Part shown: piece by piece, positions 43,898-52,855 of the stretch
Layout of the letters: the number at the start of each line of letters is the position of its first letter
Position numbering within the stretch: the stretch's first letter is position 1
DNA from: Leptotrichia buccalis C-1013-b
Lineage (GTDB): Bacteria; Fusobacteriota; Fusobacteriia; Fusobacteriales; Leptotrichiaceae
DNA: 64,000 nucleotides
Direction of reading: 5' to 3'
Assembly (NCBI RefSeq): GCF_000023905.1
Contig: NC_013192.1
Location: 310,001-374,000 of the forward strand
Notes under the pieces: generated by a model
Databases searched by the model: none
Told to the model about the DNA's origin: nothing
Seen by the model: the letters and a program-made list of their open reading frames with translations, nothing else
Position numbers and translations under genes: made by a program

Positions 43898-44680
43898 ATG
43901 GCAGATTCGGAAGTTTTATTGGAACTTTCTGATATAAAAAAAGAATACAAAAAAGGCGTACTCGCATTAAAAGGAGTTTCACTTTCAGTAAATAAAAGCG
44001 AAGTTGTAGTAATACTGGGGCCTTCTGGATGTGGGAAAAGTACACTTTTAAGATGTGTAAACGGACTTGAAGAAATTCAGTCTGGAGAAATAAAATTACA
44101 AGGAAATGTTATCAATAAAGATAAGACAAAATGGCACTTAATACGTCAGAGAATAGGAATGGTGTTTCAAAGTTACGAATTATTTGACCACATGACAGTT
44201 ATGCAAAATCTTCTGTTAGGACCGCTTAAAGTACAGAAAAGGGATAAAAAGGAAGTTACAGAGCAAGCAGAAAAATTACTTGAAAGAGTAGGGCTTCTGG
44301 ATAAAAAGAACTCATATCCAAGAGAACTGTCGGGAGGACAAAAACAAAGAATAGCAATTATAAGATCGCTATGTATGAATCCAGAAATAATGCTGTTTGA
44401 CGAAGTTACAGCGGCACTTGATCCTGAAATGGTAAGGGAAGTACTGGATGTAATGCTGGAACTGGCAAAGGAAGGAATGACAATGATAATCGTTACTCAT
44501 GAAATGGAATTTGCTAAAGCAGTTGCAGATAGAATAGTCTTTATGGATTCTGGAGAAATCGTTGAAACAAATTATCCGCTGGAATTTTTTAGAAATCCAA
44601 AAACTGAAAGGGCTAAGAAATTCTTAAATATATTTAATTTTGAAAAGAAAGATAAGATGGAATCAGCTTTGTTGATATAA
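43898..44680 (+). CDS. Amino-acid ABC transporter ATP-binding protein
   Basis: A 260-residue ATPase. Walker [20 protein letters not shown]-loop [12 protein letters not shown], signature [16 protein letters not shown], Walker [15 protein letters not shown] (the usual DEPTSALD reads DEVTAALD), H-loop [15 protein letters not shown] lies upstream of ATG. Confidence 0.94.
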   Translation: MADSEVLLELSDIKKEYKKGVLALKGVSLSVNKSEVVVILGPSGCGKSTLLRCVNGLEEIQSGEIKLQGNVINKDKTKWHLIRQRIGMVFQSYELFDHMTVMQNLLLGPLKVQKRDKKEVTEQAEKLLERVGLLDKKNSYPRELSGGQKQRIAIIRSLCMNPEIMLFDEVTAALDPEMVREVLDVMLELAKEGMTMIIVTHEMEFAKAVADRIVFMDSGEIVETNYPLEFFRNPKTERAKKFLNIFNFEKKDKMESALLI

Positions 44681-44738
44681 ATAAAAAATTTAGTAAAACA
44701 ATTTAGTGAATGCTAATTGTTGAAGGGAGAATGAAAGT

Positions 44739-46004
44739 ATGAAAAAATTATTAGGATTTAGAAAATTGAATTTATTGGCACAGATATTGATTGGTGCGTT
44801 ATTAGGGATTTTGGTTGGGCAGTTATTTCCATCATTTGCTAAAGAGTTAAAAATACTGGGAGTGCTGTTTACAAGTTTAGTTCAGATGGTTATTGTGCCA
44901 CTTGTATTCCCGCTAGTTGTTTTATCAATAGTTACAATGAAAAATACTAAAAAGTTTGGAAATCTTGCATTTAAGACATTTTTACACTTTTTCTCAATTA
45001 CAACGTTAGTAATCACGCTTAGCCTTATTTTAGGGAAAGTGACAGGAATCGATGCAAATATAAAAGCTGGAAGCATTTCTACAGAAGCTATTAAAGATGT
45101 TGCTTCTAACATTAATTTGAGCGATTTCTTAACATCAATTGTACCTAAAAATGTATTTACAGCATTTGCAGACGGAAATCTTTTACCAGTTATATTTTTT
45201 GCAGTATTTTTGGGAATTGCCTTAATTGCTGTTGGAGATGACAATAAACCTGTGATAGCATTCTTTGAATCTTGGATAAAGGCTATGTATAAGATTGTAG
45301 ATTATGCCATTGCATTTGCACCTGTGGGAGTGTTTGGACTGATTGCAAGCAATGTGGCGAAAACTGGGCTTGGAGATTTGTACTTGCTAGGACAGTTTGT
45401 ACTGCTTCTTTATGTTGGATACTTGGCAGCTCTATTAGTTGTATTTCCGATTATTGCATACATATTCAAAGTTCCTTATTTAAAATTATTATCAAATATT
45501 AAGGATTTGGTACTGATAGCCTTTACAACAGGAGGTTCTGCAGTAGTTTTACCGACACTTCTTGAACGTAGTGAAGAAAATGGAATATCTGAATCAGTTT
45601 CAGCTTTTGCTACACCACTTGGATATTCATTTAATCTTATTGGAGCCTGCATATATATAAGTTTATCAGTAACATTTATAACAAACTTGTACTCAACTCC
45701 GCTTACATGGGGGCAATTAATACCGTTAATATTGTTTTTGACAATAATTACAAAGGGAATTGCAGCAGTTCCGTCTGGAGCATTGGTTGTACTGCTTGCA
45801 ACTGCGGCACAGCTTAATTTACCTGCAGAAGGCATTGCCCTGATTGTATCAGTTGACTTTTTGGCAAATGCTGGACGTACAGCGGTAAATGTAGTTGGAA
45901 ACACGCTTGTTCCTGCGATTATTGAAAAAACTGCAGAATATGAAGTTGTGGAAACAGAGGAAGTGTATGCTGGACTTCGAGAAAATGCGGCTGTAGTTGA
46001 ATAA
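44739..46004 (+). CDS. Dicarboxylate/amino-acid:cation symporter (DAACS family)
   Basis: A 421-residue secondary transporter of the glutamate/aspartate/serine type, about eight TM helices with two hairpin loops. Segments ILIGALLGILVGQLFPSF, FTTGGSAVVLPTLLERSEENGIS (HP1 serine-rich loop and TM7 region) and LANAGRTAVNVVGNTLVPAIIEK (TM8 motif, normally NxxGRTxVNVxGD) are visible. It lies in an ABC operon, so the operon encodes two uptake routes. The sodium or proton coupling and the amino acid are not readable. Confidence 0.9.
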   Translation: MKKLLGFRKLNLLAQILIGALLGILVGQLFPSFAKELKILGVLFTSLVQMVIVPLVFPLVVLSIVTMKNTKKFGNLAFKTFLHFFSITTLVITLSLILGKVTGIDANIKAGSISTEAIKDVASNINLSDFLTSIVPKNVFTAFADGNLLPVIFFAVFLGIALIAVGDDNKPVIAFFESWIKAMYKIVDYAIAFAPVGVFGLIASNVAKTGLGDLYLLGQFVLLLYVGYLAALLVVFPIIAYIFKVPYLKLLSNIKDLVLIAFTTGGSAVVLPTLLERSEENGISESVSAFATPLGYSFNLIGACIYISLSVTFITNLYSTPLTWGQLIPLILFLTIITKGIAAVPSGALVVLLATAAQLNLPAEGIALIVSVDFLANAGRTAVNVVGNTLVPAIIEKTAEYEVVETEEVYAGLRENAAVVE

Positions 46005-46036
46005 ACTTAAAAAATAAAAATAGAAAGGATGAAAAT

Positions 46037-46984
46037 ATGTCAAAAGTATATATAATTCATGAAAATATGGATTGGACAAGACATCTGACTGCAAGGCTGG
46101 AGGAATTGTCAGTTCCTTATGAAGAACTGGATTTGTCAGAAGGAATATTAAATATAGGGAAAGAGCCTGAAAAAGGCGTGTATTATAATAGAATGAGTGC
46201 TTCTTCACATACAAGAGGGCACAGATATGCACCAGAATTAACGGAGCAAGTCTTAACATGGCTGGAAAACAAAGGAACAGAAGCAGTCCGTGTAATTAAT
46301 GGGACATCTGCTATAAATCTTGAAGTAAGCAAGCTGAAACAATACATCTTACTGCAAAAGGCAGGGATAAATACTCCAAAAACATTGGGAGCTGTGGGAA
46401 AAGATCAAATTTTAAATGCCGCAAAGGAACTTGACACATATCCTTTTATCATAAAGCACAACAGAGCTGGAAAAGGGCTTGGGGTAAGGCTTATAAGAAG
46501 TTATGAAGAACTTGACAATTATGTAAATGGAAATGATTTTGAAGATTCTGTTGATGGAATAAGTTTGATTCAGGAATATGTGAAGCCTGTGGATGGACAT
46601 ATCATAAGAGCTGAATTTATAGGTGGAAAATATCTTTATGCCGTAAAAGTTGACTCAAGCGATGGATTTGAACTATGTCCAGCAGATTCGTGCCAGATAA
46701 ATGATAAATTCTGTCCTGTAGGAGAAGAAGCAGCGGAAAAATCAAAATTTAGAATTATCGAAAGATTGCCAGAAAATCAAATTGAAGAATATGAGAAATT
46801 TTTGAAAGAAAACCACATAGATGTGGCTGCAATAGAGTTTATCATAAATGAAAACAACGAAGTTTTTGTTTATGACATAAATACAAATACTAACTACAAC
46901 GCCGATGCTGAAAAAATAGCTGGGAAATATGCTATGTTGGAACTAGCTAAATATTTAAAAGATGAATTGAAAAAATTAGGATAA
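46037..46984 (+). CDS. ATP-grasp ligase (RimK-like), in an amino-acid transport operon
   Basis: A 315-residue ATP-grasp protein. N-terminal domain (~1-90, KVYIIHENMDWTRHLTARLEEL ... YYNRMSASSHTRGHRYAP) followed by the ATP-grasp fold: LKQYILLQKAGINTPKTLGAV, PFIIKHNRAGKGLGVRLIRSYEEL (nucleotide-binding Lys and Gly-rich loop), LIQEYVKPVDGHIIRAEFIGG and metal site VAAIEFIINENNEVFVYDINTNTNYN. It would form a carboxylate-amine or similar bond via an acyl phosphate. It sits between the symporter and the binding-protein gene, so it probably acts on the imported compound. Its substrate is unknown. Confidence 0.8.
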   Translation: MSKVYIIHENMDWTRHLTARLEELSVPYEELDLSEGILNIGKEPEKGVYYNRMSASSHTRGHRYAPELTEQVLTWLENKGTEAVRVINGTSAINLEVSKLKQYILLQKAGINTPKTLGAVGKDQILNAAKELDTYPFIIKHNRAGKGLGVRLIRSYEELDNYVNGNDFEDSVDGISLIQEYVKPVDGHIIRAEFIGGKYLYAVKVDSSDGFELCPADSCQINDKFCPVGEEAAEKSKFRIIERLPENQIEEYEKFLKENHIDVAAIEFIINENNEVFVYDINTNTNYNADAEKIAGKYAMLELAKYLKDELKKLG

Positions 46985-47021
46985 GAAATAACAAAAACAT
47001 TAAATAAACTTGGAGGTAATT

Positions 47022-47870
47022 ATGAAAAAGAATTTTGAAAGGCTTGTAAAAATTATTGCAATCTTAGTTTTAGGAGTATTTGCGATAAGCTGTGGAAAAG
47101 GTGGAAAGGGAAGTGCTGAACCTGGTTCAATTGAAGCAATAAAAAAAGCAGGGAAAATTAGGATAGGAGTATTCGGAGATAAGCCGCCATTCGGATTTGT
47201 TGATGAAAATGGGAAAAATCAAGGGTATGATATTTATTTGGCAAAAAGACTTGCTAAAGATTTATTAGGCGACGAAAACAAAATAGAATTTGTCACATTA
47301 GAAGCTGCAAACAGAGTAGAATATTTATTATCAAATAAAGTTGACATTATTCTAGCAAACTTTACAGTAACAGACGAAAGAAAACAAAAAGTTGATTTTG
47401 CAAAACCTTATATGAAGGTATCACTAGGGATTGTTTCACCAGAAGGTGCTCCAATAAAAGATGTGAAGGAGCTGAAAGGTAAAAAATTAATAGTTAACAA
47501 AGGAACAACAGCTGAAATTTACTTTACTAAGAATTATCCAGATATAGAATTATTGAAGTATGATCAAAACACAGAAACATTTAACGCATTGTTAGATAAA
47601 AGAGGAGCTGCACTTGCACACGATAATACTCTAGTATTCGCATGGGCAACAGAAAATCCAGGATTTGTTGTGGATATTAAACAGCTAGGGGAACAGGATT
47701 ATATTGCTCCAGCTGTAAGAAAAGGGAATAAGGAACTGTTAGACTGGCTAAATACTGAAATAGATGCTCTTACTAAGGAAGGCTTCTTTGAAAAAGCATA
47801 TAAAGCGACTCTTGAGCCTGTTTACGGAAATAAAGTTGATCCTAAAACAGTAATTATTGAAAATAAATAA
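47022..47870 (+). CDS. Amino-acid ABC transporter substrate-binding lipoprotein (second operon)
   Basis: A 282-residue SBP family 3 lipoprotein. Signal LVKIIAILVLGVFAISCGKG with lipobox Cys. IRIGVFGDKPPFGFVDENGKNQGYDIYLAKRLAKDLLG, LILANFTVTDERKQKVDFAKPYM and WLNTEIDALTKEGFFEKAYKATLEP are typical of cysteine/glutamate-type binders. ATG 47022 follows GGAGG at 47012-47016. It closes the operon of permeases, ATPase, symporter and ATP-grasp protein. Confidence 0.9.
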   Translation: MKKNFERLVKIIAILVLGVFAISCGKGGKGSAEPGSIEAIKKAGKIRIGVFGDKPPFGFVDENGKNQGYDIYLAKRLAKDLLGDENKIEFVTLEAANRVEYLLSNKVDIILANFTVTDERKQKVDFAKPYMKVSLGIVSPEGAPIKDVKELKGKKLIVNKGTTAEIYFTKNYPDIELLKYDQNTETFNALLDKRGAALAHDNTLVFAWATENPGFVVDIKQLGEQDYIAPAVRKGNKELLDWLNTEIDALTKEGFFEKAYKATLEPVYGNKVDPKTVIIENK

Positions 47871-47884
47871 ACTAAGTAAGTAAT

Positions 47885-47917
47885 AAAAAAACTGCTTCAG
47901 AATATTGAGGCAGTTTT
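47885..47917 (+). terminator. Bidirectional terminator at the end of the second amino-acid operon
   Basis: AAAACTGCTTCA (47887-47898) pairs with TGAGGCAGTTTT (47906-47917, one G-U pair). A-rich before and T-rich after, so it can serve both the plus-strand operon and the convergent minus-strand gene at 47957. Confidence 0.8.
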
Positions 47918-47956
47918 ACCATATAAACAATTTTTATGATTCAAATTTCTAATATT

Positions 47957-48421
47957 TTAATCGACTACAAACATTATTTTATAGTTGTTATATGGATTTA
48001 TAATTACTACTTTTTTAAGTTTTGTATCGTAAGCATAGGCATAATCCGCGTCATCAGCTATTTCTTTAAGAAATACGTTCTTTTCTAGTTTTAATCTTAT
48101 TTTTTCTTCTTTTATTGGACCAGAACCATCGTGTTCAGGTGACGCATCAATATATTGTGTTATAAAGTATCCTTTACTATCTTTCTGAATTTTGAAACTA
48201 TCTGACGTATCTGGATAACTAAATGTCTTGTTCAAAAATTTTTCAGCATGCAATTTTCCATCCGTTGTAAATTTTTGATCTATCCCTTTTGCTAATCCAC
48301 CTGGAAATTCCTGGTCTTGTTGAACATTTTGAGTGTTAGTTTCGGCAGCTGTACTTCCTTTTGCATAAGATACAGCACTTATTGCTAATACTGTCATTAG
48401 CATACATAATTTCTTTTTCAT
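47957..48421 (-). CDS. Secreted hypothetical protein (154 aa)
   Basis: I do not recognise this family. Signal peptide residues 1-20 (MKKKLCMLMTVLAISAVSYA) is clear, followed by a Thr/Gln/Asn-rich linker and a ~110-residue domain of probable beta structure (KDSKGYFITQYIDASPEHDG, KKVVIINPYNNYKIMFVV). No Cys in the mature part, no TM helix. AAGGAG lies before the ATG on the minus strand. It is monocistronic. A periplasmic or surface role is inferred from the signal peptide alone. Confidence 0.78.
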   Translation of the reverse strand: MKKKLCMLMTVLAISAVSYAKGSTAAETNTQNVQQDQEFPGGLAKGIDQKFTTDGKLHAEKFLNKTFSYPDTSDSFKIQKDSKGYFITQYIDASPEHDGSGPIKEEKIRLKLEKNVFLKEIADDADYAYAYDTKLKKVVIINPYNNYKIMFVVD

Positions 48422-48760
48422 GACAAATTCTCCTTTTTAGTTGATTTCAAAATAATGATTTTTTTATACTGTTCTTTGATTAAAATAATTATATAATATA
48501 ATTTACCGTAAGTCAATATATTTTTTTGAAATTTTTTGATAGCTAACCCAAAAGTGTTATAACATAAAAAATACTCCATTCAATAAAGAACAGAGTACTT
48601 TTTTCGCTTTTTTTATTTACACAGATTTATCCTGTTTTTTTACACATTCATTATATTGCAAACGATAAAATTATTCAACTGGTCATTTTTTATAAATTGT
48701 GCTAAAATAACTTTGAGAAAATTAAATAAAAAAATTAAATTTTTAAATGGAGGAAAAACA
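48422..48760. other. Divergent intergenic region with hairpin
   Basis: The 339-bp gap lies between divergent genes. An imperfect hairpin, AAATACTC (about 48569-48576) with GAGTACTTT (about 48592-48600), is followed by TTTTTT and preceded by an A-run, so it could stop transcription in either direction. Nothing else is seen apart from the RBS sites. Confidence 0.4.
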
Positions 48761-50926
48761 TTGGATATTGTAGGTAGTGTGGCAAAAGAACTGAATTTTA
48801 AAGTTCCACAAGTGGAAAATACGATAAAACTTTTTGATGAAGGGGCGACTGTGCCGTTTATTGCTAGGTATAGAAAAGAAGTTACAGGGAATCTGGATGA
48901 GGAACAAATTCGGGATGTAATTGAGAAAATTACGTATTACAGGAATTTGGAAAAGAGAAAAGAGGAAGTTATAAGGCTGATTGAGGAGCAGGGGAAACTG
49001 ACGGAGGAATTGCAGAAAAGTATTGTTAATGCGATGAAATTGCAGGAAGTGGAAGATTTATACTTGCCTTATAAGAAAAAGAAAAAAACGAAAGCGGATA
49101 TTGCAAAAGAACAAGGATTGGAGCCTCTTTCAGAGTTTGCATTAGCCAAAGGAACTACGATGGAGCAGCTAGAAAAAGAAGCTGAGAAATATGTTACGGA
49201 AGAAGTGGCGGATGTTAAGGCTGCAATTGAAGGAGTTCACTTAATTATTGCTCAGGATATTTCAGAAAATATTAAAATCAGGGAGTTTTTAAGAGATAAA
49301 ATTGCAAAATTTGGAATTCTGACTTCCAAAGTTATTGAGAAAAATAAGGAAAATGATGAAAAAGGAGTTTATCAGGATTATTATGAATATTCGGAGCAGA
49401 TTGGGAGAAGTGCTTCAAATAGGATTCTTGCTTTAAATCGTGGGGAAAAGGAAAAAATCCTGAAAGTTGATATTGACATTGATGAAAAAAACGAAGAAAC
49501 CATAATAAACTTTATTTTGAATACTTTTGAAAATAAGAATTTAACTGAATTTTTTAGGGGAGTTATAAAGGACTCACTGGATAGATTGGCTTATCCGTCT
49601 ATAAAAAATGAAGTGAGAAATATTTATACAGAAAAAGCGGAAGAAGAAGCAATTAATATTTTTTCTGAAAATTTAGAAAAACTGCTATTACAACCGCCTT
49701 TAGCCAAAAAAACGCTTATGGGACTGGATCCAGGATACAGAACGGGCTGCAAGATGGTTATTATTAATAAAGACGGATTTTATGAAACAAATGACGTACT
49801 TTTCCTTGTAGATGGAGTGCATAACGAAAGACAGCTTGCGACTGCGAAGAAAAAAATACTGGATTATGTTGCAAAATATGATGTGGATATTATTGCAATT
49901 GGGAATGGGACAGCTTCGAGAGAAACGGAGGCTTTTGTTGCAGATTTGATAAAGGAAATGAAGAAAAAAGTTTCATATTTGATTGTAAATGAGGCTGGAG
50001 CGTCAATTTATTCGGCTTCAAAACTGGCAATCGAAGAATTTCCTGATTTAGATGTTACAGCTAGGGGAGCTATTTCCATTGCTAGAAGAATTCAGGATCC
50101 GATGGCAGAACTTGTAAAAATTGATCCAAAATCAATTGGAGTGGGAATGTATCAGCACGATGTAAACCAGAAAAAGTTAAATGAAACTCTGGAACAGACA
50201 ATTGAACACGTGGTAAATAACGTAGGAGTCAATATTAATACAGCTTCATGGGCATTATTAAGTTTTGTTTCTGGAATCAAGAAGAATGTAGCAAAAAATC
50301 TTGTGGATTATAGACATGAAAATGGTGATTTTAAGGACAGAAAACAGCTTAAAAAAGTAAAAGGACTGGGAGATAAGGCGTTTGAGCAGATGGCAGGATT
50401 TGTGGTTGTGCCTGACAGTGAAAATCCGCTTGATAACACGATTATTCATCCAGAGTCATATCACGTTGCAGAAATCATCTTAAAGGAAGCTGGCTGTAAA
50501 GTTGAGGATTTAAAGGCTGACTTGGATGCTGTAAGGCAAAAATTGCAGAAAATAGACTTGGAAAAAATTATTAAGGAAAATGATTTTGGAAGGGAAACTG
50601 CAAAGGATGTGTATGAGGCGCTGTTAAAAGATAGACGTGATCCTCGTGATGAATTTGAAAAACCGCTTTTACGTTCGGATATTTTAAATATGGATGACTT
50701 GACAGAAGGAATGGTTCTGGAAGGGACTGTGAGAAATGTGGCAAAATTTGGGGCATTTGTTGACATAGGACTAAAAAATGATGCTTTAATTCATATTTCT
50801 GAAATAGCAGAAAAATTTGTTTCAGACGCTACAAAGGAACTTTCTGTGGGACAAATTATAAAAGTTAAAATATTGTCGCTGGATAAGGAAAGAGGAAGAG
50901 TGGGACTTACTAGAAAAGGAATTTAA
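48761..50926 (+). CDS. tex: Tex-family RNA-binding transcription accessory protein
   Basis: A 721-residue Tex/Spt6-like protein. Helical N-terminal domain (VPFIARYRKEVTGNLDEEQIRDV, DLYLPYKKKKKTKADIAKEQGLEPL), YqgF-like RNase-H fold (LMGLDPGYRTGCKMVII), helix-hairpin-helix repeats (GVNINTASWALLSFVSGIKKNVAKNLVDYR) and a C-terminal S1 domain (GMVLEGTVRNVAKFGAFVDIGLKNDALIHISEI). TTG 48761 is the likely start, with GGAGG at 48749-48753; an in-frame start at 48656 would add 35 residues foreign to the family. Confidence 0.94.
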   Translation: MDIVGSVAKELNFKVPQVENTIKLFDEGATVPFIARYRKEVTGNLDEEQIRDVIEKITYYRNLEKRKEEVIRLIEEQGKLTEELQKSIVNAMKLQEVEDLYLPYKKKKKTKADIAKEQGLEPLSEFALAKGTTMEQLEKEAEKYVTEEVADVKAAIEGVHLIIAQDISENIKIREFLRDKIAKFGILTSKVIEKNKENDEKGVYQDYYEYSEQIGRSASNRILALNRGEKEKILKVDIDIDEKNEETIINFILNTFENKNLTEFFRGVIKDSLDRLAYPSIKNEVRNIYTEKAEEEAINIFSENLEKLLLQPPLAKKTLMGLDPGYRTGCKMVIINKDGFYETNDVLFLVDGVHNERQLATAKKKILDYVAKYDVDIIAIGNGTASRETEAFVADLIKEMKKKVSYLIVNEAGASIYSASKLAIEEFPDLDVTARGAISIARRIQDPMAELVKIDPKSIGVGMYQHDVNQKKLNETLEQTIEHVVNNVGVNINTASWALLSFVSGIKKNVAKNLVDYRHENGDFKDRKQLKKVKGLGDKAFEQMAGFVVVPDSENPLDNTIIHPESYHVAEIILKEAGCKVEDLKADLDAVRQKLQKIDLEKIIKENDFGRETAKDVYEALLKDRRDPRDEFEKPLLRSDILNMDDLTEGMVLEGTVRNVAKFGAFVDIGLKNDALIHISEIAEKFVSDATKELSVGQIIKVKILSLDKERGRVGLTRKGI

Positions 50927-50979
50927 CATTAAAGAAATATAAAAATTAACAAAATAAGAATAAAAATATAGAAAAACGT

Positions 50980-51008
50980 TTGTACTTTTGTAAAAAATTT
51001 GATAATAT
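50980..51008 (+). promoter_or_regulatory. Probable promoter of lctP
   Basis: TTGTAC (50980-50985), 17-bp spacer, TAATAT (51003-51008), 53 bp before the lctP start. Moderate match to consensus. Confidence 0.45.
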
Positions 51009-51060
51009 ATAGTATAAGATGTTAATTATTTTAATAAATTATAGAAAGAAGGTTAGGAAA

Positions 51061-52638
51061 ATGGAATTTTTAGTGGGTTTAATACCAATAATTTTGTTTT
51101 TAATTTTGTTAGCAGTTTTAAAAAAATCTGCGTTGTTTAGTACTTATGCGAGCTTGATTGTAGCGATTATTTTGAACTTTGTCATGTCAAGCTGGCGAAT
51201 TCCAGTTCAAGGGATTATTGCTTCACTTTTTGAAGGATTCGCAGTGGCTTGGATGCCAATTGGATTTGTAATAATAGCGGCGATTTTTGCTTATGATTTA
51301 TCAGTAAAAAATGGTAAAATTGAAATTATCAAAACGATGTTAGGAAATATTACATCAGATAGACGTGCACAAGCTTTAATACTTGCCTGGGGATTTGGTG
51401 GATTTATAGAAGGTATTGCAGGATATGGGACAGCGGTTGCAATTCCAGCGGCAATTATGATTTCTTTAGGATTTTCTCCTATGACAGCGGCGATGATTTG
51501 TTTACTTGCAAATTCGACACCGACAGCATTTGGAACAGTAGGGCTTCCTGTTACAACAATGATTTCAAACTTTGGATTAAATGCTCAACAGACAGCATTA
51601 TTTACATCATTGTTATTGTTACTATTAACTTGTGTTATTCCTTTTATTTTAGTAGTTTTTGCAAATAAAGAAATAGATGGCGGAAAAAATCCAGCTTTTG
51701 GAAAAGGAATTTTACCAGTAATTATTGCATCAATTATTGGATATATGGTACAGCCGTTAATAGCTATGGCAACTGGGGCTGAACTTCCTACAATTATTTC
51801 AAGTTTAATAGCAATGATTTTAATGATTGTTGCGACAAAAATGTTTGTTAAGGCGGAAGAAGGATTTGAAACTGTGGCAGTTTCTACTAAAGATGCAATT
51901 TTAGCTTGGCTTCCATATATTTTAATGGTAGTTTTAATCGTAGGAACAAGTCCAGTTGTTAAAGTTATAAATGAGCCTTTACACGAGCATACAATTTCAA
52001 CAATTGATTTTTCATTTGGACATTGGGCAACTTGGTTTAGAGATGCAAAAAGTGCAAAAGATGCTGGAGTTGCGTTTAAATGGATTTTGGCACCAGCCGC
52101 ACCTTTATTTGTAGCAACAGTTATTGCAGGATTTATTCAAAAAGTAAAAGTAAAAGACATGGTTGAAGTACTAGGTCATACAATTTATCATAAATTAGAT
52201 AAAATGTTAGTAATCATGGGAATTGTAGCACTTTCAGTAGTTATGAAACACAGCGGAATGACAGCAAGTATTGCTAGTGGTCTTAAAACATTGACTGGAT
52301 CAGGATTCCCATTCATTGCACCATTCTTAGGTACAATTGGAACATTTGTTACAGGAAGTGATTTATCATCTAACTTGTTATTTGGTGGAATTCAAGTAGG
52401 AGTAGCGAAAGGATTATCACAAAATCCAGCACTGCAATCATTGTTAATTGCTGCCAATACCGCTGGAGCAACAGGTGGTAAAATGATTTCACCGCAAAAT
52501 ATCGCAATTGTAACATCAGTTTCTGCAGCATTAAATGGAAAAGACGGAGAACTTTTAGGAAAAACTATTAAATATTCTGTACTGTATGGACTTGTTTTAG
52601 GTGTTTTGACATTTGTTGGAGCAGGAATGATACATTAG
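51061..52638 (+). CDS. lctP: L-lactate permease (LctP family)
   Basis: A 525-residue transporter with about 13 TM helices. Markers are AWGFGGFIEGIAGYGTAVAIPAAIMISLGFSP, NSTPTAFGTVGLPVTT and GTFVTGSDLSSNLLFGGIQVGVA, with ANTAGATGGKMISPQNIAI near the C-terminus, all typical of LctP/LldP. It takes up or exports lactate, fitting a lactic-acid-producing fermenter. ATG 51061 (after AAGGTTAGGA) is chosen over an upstream in-frame ATG at 51019. Confidence 0.95.
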   Translation: MEFLVGLIPIILFLILLAVLKKSALFSTYASLIVAIILNFVMSSWRIPVQGIIASLFEGFAVAWMPIGFVIIAAIFAYDLSVKNGKIEIIKTMLGNITSDRRAQALILAWGFGGFIEGIAGYGTAVAIPAAIMISLGFSPMTAAMICLLANSTPTAFGTVGLPVTTMISNFGLNAQQTALFTSLLLLLLTCVIPFILVVFANKEIDGGKNPAFGKGILPVIIASIIGYMVQPLIAMATGAELPTIISSLIAMILMIVATKMFVKAEEGFETVAVSTKDAILAWLPYILMVVLIVGTSPVVKVINEPLHEHTISTIDFSFGHWATWFRDAKSAKDAGVAFKWILAPAAPLFVATVIAGFIQKVKVKDMVEVLGHTIYHKLDKMLVIMGIVALSVVMKHSGMTASIASGLKTLTGSGFPFIAPFLGTIGTFVTGSDLSSNLLFGGIQVGVAKGLSQNPALQSLLIAANTAGATGGKMISPQNIAIVTSVSAALNGKDGELLGKTIKYSVLYGLVLGVLTFVGAGMIH

Positions 52639-52689
52639 TAACTAAAAATTTGAATAAAATTTAAAAATTTAGATATAATAATTAAAGAA

Positions 52690-52722
52690 AAAGGAGAATA
52701 CTAAAAATTTGGTATCTCCTTA
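52690..52722 (+). terminator. Probable terminator after lctP
   Basis: AAGGAGA (52690...) and TCTCCTT (…52721) pair around a second short pairing (ATAC with GGTAT) and a loop AAAAATTT; TATTTGTAT follows. The U-tract is weak. Confidence 0.5.
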
Positions 52723-52855
52723 TTTGTATATTTAAGGACAATAACTAAGAAAAAAATAATATATAAAGCTGAGTTATTTTAAAATGTATAAAATTGTGAT
52801 ATAATAAAAAACATAAATAAAGAGAATAATTTAAAAGAAAAAAATGGGAGGAAAA

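Noticed and set aside
52639-52855. T-box leader before ileS, and likewise before glyQ (56224-56626)
   Set aside because: No GGGTGG-type T-box core or specifier-loop arrangement could be found; the ileS gap holds only a probable lctP terminator.
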